The notes under the pieces are model-generated. The model was not told the origin of the DNA, did not search any database, and saw only the letters and a list, made by a program, of their open reading frames with translations. DNA of 7,126 bases, from contig JAQGKJ010000705.1 of assembly GCA_028290165.1 (NCBI GenBank), positions 1 through 7,126 on the forward strand, written 5' to 3'. The DNA comes from Bradyrhizobium sp. Lineage in GTDB: Bacteria; Pseudomonadota; Alphaproteobacteria; Rhizobiales; Xanthobacteraceae. Numbering within the stretch: position 1 is the stretch's first letter; every line of letters begins with the position of its first letter. The position numbers and the translations under genes are program-made. Shown piece after piece: positions 6,106-7,126 of this stretch.

Positions 6106-6391
6106 AGCGTTGGCCGACTCCGCGGGTGTTCCAACTGCTCCAGCTCACGCTAGCGAGACTTTGAAGGTCGGTTGCGACCGGCCGCTTGGTTCGCCGCTCA
6201 TGAGCAGCGATGCACCGCTCGGATTCCGCGATCTTTCGCTTCAGGCTGGCGATGGTCTTTTGCGTTTCGCCGCCTGAACCTGCCATATCGCCGATCCTGA
6301 ATCGGGCAATCTCCAGGGCCTTCAGGGCGTCACGGTTCTTCTTGAGCTGAACCCGGTGCCAGGCGACGTTGCTATTGCTGTCGGCAATCAT
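6104..6391 (-). CDS. Small hypothetical protein translationally coupled to minE
   Basis: This gene encodes 95 residues, starting [28 protein letters not shown] do not recognise a named family. Residues 8-33 and about 42-67 ([25 protein letters not shown]) are charged helices with heptad-like spacing, suggesting a helical hairpin or short coiled coil. There is no signal peptide or membrane helix. The last 25-30 residues (rich in Ser, Thr and Trp) look unstructured and end inside the convergent hairpin. Its ATG overlaps the minE stop in an ATGA at 6388-6391, and no Shine-Dalgarno sequence precedes it, so translation probably depends on ribosomes finishing minE. It is the last visible gene of the min operon. 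A link to division is inferred from context only. Similar small proteins seem familiar to me from Bradyrhizobium, but that is unverified. Confidence 0.65.
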   Translation of the reverse strand: MIADSNSNVAWHRVQLKKNRDALKALEIARFRIGDMAGSGGETQKTIASLKRKIAESERCIAAHERRTKRPVATDLQSLASVSWSSWNTRGVGQR

Positions 6392-6669
6392 GTTGCAGCC
6401 GCCGCGAGCTTTTTTTCGAAGGCGTGGGGCACTTCGATATCGACTTCAAGCGTCGATACGTGTTTGCCCCTGTCCATCCTGACGACGACCTTTTCCGGAT
6501 CAAGCACGACATGTCGCGAGACCACAGCAAGGATCTCGGCCCGCAACAGTCCCAACAATTCAGGCTGGCCGCGCAAACCGCGCTCGTGCGCCAAAAGAAT
6601 CTGCAACCGTTCCCGTGCGACAGGCGCGGAAGCAGCACGGCCACTGAGCAGCCGAAGCAGATTCATCAT
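6388..6669 (-). CDS. minE: MinE, cell division topological specificity factor
   Basis: The product is 93 residues. The N-terminus [11 protein letters not shown] is amphipathic, as in the MinE membrane-targeting segment. It is followed by the MinD-contact helix [14 protein letters not shown] (residues 17-30) and the dimer/topological-specificity domain [21 protein letters not shown] with [14 protein letters not shown] (45-81). MinE stimulates MinD ATPase at the membrane, driving Min oscillation and confining the Z-ring to mid-cell. The start is ATGATG at 6669-6664, and GGAGGG lies just before it inside minD. Spacing slightly favours the second ATG (6666), which would give 92 residues and MNLLRLL. 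It overlaps minD by ATGA at its start and the small downstream gene by ATGA at its end. Confidence 0.95.
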   Translation of the reverse strand: MMNLLRLLSGRAASAPVARERLQILLAHERGLRGQPELLGLLRAEILAVVSRHVVLDPEKVVVRMDRGKHVSTLEVDIEVPHAFEKKLAAAAT

Positions 6670-7126
6670 GCGGCCCTCCGTCCCAGCAATCGGTTCATCA
6701 AGCCTTTGCGCTCGACCGGCACCATCATCGTGACAGTTTCGCCCATCAGGCGACGCGCGGCATCGACATACGCACGCGCCGGCGCGCTGGTGGCGTTGTT
6801 CAGGGTAACCGGCGATCCAACGTTCGACGCTCGCAACACGTCCTGGCTCTCGGGAACGATTCCGAGCAGCGGTATCGCGAGGATTTCAAGGATATCGTCA
6901 ATGCTTAGCATTTCTCCCCGGGCTGCGCGCGCCGTATCATATCGGGTTATCAGCACATGCTTCTCTACCCGCTCGCCGCGCTCGGCTTTCACGGTCTTTG
7001 AATCGAGCATGCCGATGATGCGGTCGGAGTCACGCACCGATGAGACTTCGGGATTGGTGACGATGACCGCCTCGTCCGCATAGCGCATCGCAAGCGTCGC
7101 GCCGCGCTCGATGCCGGCCGGGCTGT
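6666..7126 (-). CDS. minD: MinD, septum-site determining ATPase, C-terminal part
   Basis: This is the 3' half of minD, cut by the right window edge; about 152 residues are visible. The frame stays open beyond the Met at 7088, reading [13 protein letters not shown], which is the conserved DSPAGIE switch region of MinD/ParA-type ATPases, so that Met is internal. Further family marks are [23 protein letters not shown] and the C-terminal [13 protein letters not shown], the amphipathic helix that binds the membrane in the ATP form. MinD recruits MinC (inhibitor of FtsZ) and is released by MinE. The Walker A region, and any minC gene, would lie beyond base 7126. Its TGA overlaps the minE ATG (ATGA at 6666-6669), showing a tight operon. 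Confidence 0.95.
   Translation of the reverse strand, partial: SPAGIERGATLAMRYADEAVIVTNPEVSSVRDSDRIIGMLDSKTVKAERGERVEKHVLITRYDTARAARGEMLSIDDILEILAIPLLGIVPESQDVLRASNVGSPVTLNNATSAPARAYVDAARRLMGETVTMMVPVERKGLMNRLLGRRAA

Noticed and set aside
6424..7083. 219-residue plus-strand frame across minE and minD
   Set aside because: It is antisense to two unmistakable genes and has no recognisable domain.

Overview
The window looks like chromosomal DNA of an alphaproteobacterium of the Bradyrhizobium/Rhodopseudomonas group. This rests on high GC content, the style of the GlnD, LivJ-like, DUF1330, DUF1304 and PBP1 proteins, the intergenic palindrome common in that group, and a CtrA-type motif. The genus is an inference from recall, since no database search was possible. 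Most of the content is housekeeping: nitrogen signalling, solute uptake, peptidoglycan synthesis and division-site placement.

Layout. Bases 1-1289 (+) are the 3' part of glnD (HD and two ACT domains). It converges on a small DUF1330-type gene (1339-1767, -). That gene is divergent from a DUF1304-type small membrane protein (1872-2234, +). Next is a secreted branched-chain-amino-acid-type binding protein (2380-3606, +) with no transporter genes beside it. The longest gene-free stretch (3607-3893, 287 bases) holds a small stem-loop, a 94-base nested palindromic element, a triple phased TTAA array matching the CtrA site, and a GC hairpin in the leader of the next gene. Bases 3894-6086 (+) encode a bifunctional class A penicillin-binding protein. 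Its end meets, tail to tail, a minus-strand operon at the right edge: minD (partial), minE and a small unknown gene. These three are joined by two 4-base ATGA overlaps.

How the genes fit together. The right half is a cell-envelope and division neighbourhood: a murein polymerase/crosslinker next to the MinDE system, with a possible cell-cycle (CtrA) site in front of the PBP. The least explained gene is the 95-residue coiled-coil-like ORF coupled to minE. The most informative non-coding signals are the TTAA-N7-TTAA-N7-TTAA array and the palindrome whose two halves differ by compensatory changes. No CRISPR array, insertion sequence, tRNA or rRNA was seen.
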